Source: Saprospiraceae bacterium (GTDB lineage: Bacteria > Bacteroidota > Bacteroidia > Chitinophagales > Saprospiraceae). From it: a stretch of 6,132 nucleotides of DNA. The first letter of the stretch is position 1, and each line of letters begins with the position of its first letter. The DNA lies in the NCBI GenBank assembly GCA_027031145.1, contig JALVEG010000007.1, forward strand, positions 1 through 6,132, in the 5' to 3' direction. The notes below the pieces were generated by a model, which worked only from the letters and a program-made list of their open reading frames with translations, made no database searches and had not been told where the DNA came from. Made by a program: the position numbers and the translations under genes. Positions 5,286-6,132 of the stretch are shown piece after piece.

Positions 5286-6077
5286 ATGAAAAACTCTCTC
5301 AGCTTTCTGGTATTTTTTTTATTTATTAATATTCACACTTATTCTCAATCTTGTTTTTCGGAAGGGTTGATTTTATTCACACAACAACAAATTGATAGTT
5401 TTTCTATCAAATATCCTAACTGTAAAGAAATTGAAAGCTATGTTGTTATTGAGGATTATAATTTTGTATCTGATAAAATAATTAATTTAAATGGTTTATC
5501 ACAACTTACTTCAATTAAAGGAGGCTTATCCGTTTCAAAAATTGATTCTCTAACAAGTTTATCTGGATTAGAGAATATAACTTATATAGGTGAGAATCTA
5601 ACTGTATCGAATAACAATTCTTTGATCAACTTAAAAGGGTTAGATAAACTGTCAACTATTGGTGGAAATTTAAGAATAACTTCTAATAATTCTTTATTAA
5701 GTTTCACTGGTTTAGAAGTATTAAAATCCATATATGGAAATTTGGATATTGAAAAAAATAATGCTCTTCTGACTTTTTTGGACTTAGATAATATATCTTC
5801 AATTGGGGGTTGGCTTAGAGTTATTGATAATGATCAAATATTAAATATCACTGGTTTCAATAAACTAGCTACTTTAAGTGCTATATATATTGAAGAGAAT
5901 AATGAGCTAATTAATCTATCAGGACTAGAAAATATAACAAATACAGGAGCAATTAGTATAAAACACAATGATAAATTAACAAATTTATCAGGATTGAATA
6001 ATTTATTAACCCAACTTGGCATTATTTACAAAAAAAACACAAAAATTCAGCTATTTTTCGGACTTTCTAAAACATAA
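5286..6077 (+). CDS. Secreted leucine-rich (receptor-L-domain-like) repeat protein, truncated C-terminus
   Basis: Residues 1-21 form a signal peptide ending in YSQ. The N-cap carries C23 and C46 and the motif FTQQQIDSF, matching the FSSQKEIDAF of the second gene. About seven repeats of 23-24 residues follow (SLTSLSGLENI, SLINLKGLDKL, KLTNLSGLNNL and others). At DNA level these are well diverged, unlike those of the second gene. After the last repeat the sequence turns to LGIIYKKNTKIQLFFGLSKT and stops. There is no cysteine C-cap and no T9SS sorting domain, both present in its paralogue. As written, the product would reach the periplasm but could not be exported by T9SS. A run of eight A near 6030 suggests a frameshift, but neither other frame restores a cap before its own stop, so truncation by rearrangement is likelier. 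It could also be a functional short form. Confidence 0.82.
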   Translation: MKNSLSFLVFFLFINIHTYSQSCFSEGLILFTQQQIDSFSIKYPNCKEIESYVVIEDYNFVSDKIINLNGLSQLTSIKGGLSVSKIDSLTSLSGLENITYIGENLTVSNNNSLINLKGLDKLSTIGGNLRITSNNSLLSFTGLEVLKSIYGNLDIEKNNALLTFLDLDNISSIGGWLRVIDNDQILNITGFNKLATLSAIYIEENNELINLSGLENITNTGAISIKHNDKLTNLSGLNNLLTQLGIIYKKNTKIQLFFGLSKT

Positions 6078-6132
6078 ATAATTGATAATCAATTGCAGTT
6101 GTTTTTTAATTGGTGTTTGTAGTGATGTACGG
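6078..6132. other. Window end: short palindrome and T-rich tail
   Basis: AATTGATAATCAATT (6080-6094) is a perfect 15-base palindrome three bases after the third gene stops. It is followed by TTGCAG, then TTGTTTTTTAATT. A weak stem next to a T run could end transcription, but the palindrome has only a one-base centre and is not a good hairpin. No repeat element is seen before the window ends. Confidence 0.3.

Noticed and set aside
6020..6077. Programmed or accidental frameshift at the A run restoring the C-cap of the third gene
   Set aside because: Both alternative frames stop within about 20 codons and neither shows the cysteine pattern or a sorting domain inside the window.

Overview
The window looks like a chromosomal accessory segment from a member of the Bacteroidota. 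Coding DNA is very AT-rich. There are no Shine-Dalgarno sequences, only A-rich leaders. Two of the three main proteins end in the C-terminal sorting domain read by the type IX secretion system (T9SS), which is confined to that phylum. No housekeeping gene, RNA gene, integrase or transposase is visible, so genus and species cannot be given.

Layout, all on the + strand: (1) a 69-base AT-rich edge; (2) a repeat element, copy 1 (70-131); (3) a 1010-residue secreted protein that follows the thermolysin (M4) peptidase plan but has lost the zinc and catalytic residues, with a T9SS sorting domain (207-3239); (4) a spacer with a short palindrome and a doubtful small ORF, then repeat copy 2 (3375-3449); (5) a 369-residue secreted protein of leucine-rich, receptor-L-domain-like 24-residue repeats with a T9SS sorting domain (3658-4767); (6) two inverted repeats and repeat copy 3 (4879-4953); (7) an unlisted 56-codon ORF (4972-5142), an AT-rich leader with a stem-loop, and a 263-residue paralogue of the repeat protein that stops before any cysteine cap or sorting domain (5286-6077).

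The main point is the repeat. Every gene is separated from the next by one roughly 75-base element. Copies 2 and 3 have complementary ends (CCACATAAC and GTTATGTGG) and nested internal complementary boxes, and the inner stem is conserved by compensatory changes. Genes, elements and orientation all follow the order gene-element-gene-element, with GTTATG at each right edge. This resembles an integron gene-cassette array with attC-like sites, although the boxes depart from the classical attC consensus, copy 1 lacks its left arm and no integrase lies in the window. A non-autonomous palindromic repeat (MITE or REP-like) is the main alternative.

Functionally, all three proteins carry signal peptides and would leave the cytoplasm. 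Two would be carried across the outer membrane by T9SS. A pseudo-protease and leucine-rich-repeat proteins suggest binding or adhesion at the cell surface rather than catalysis. That role is inference; no pathway can be named.
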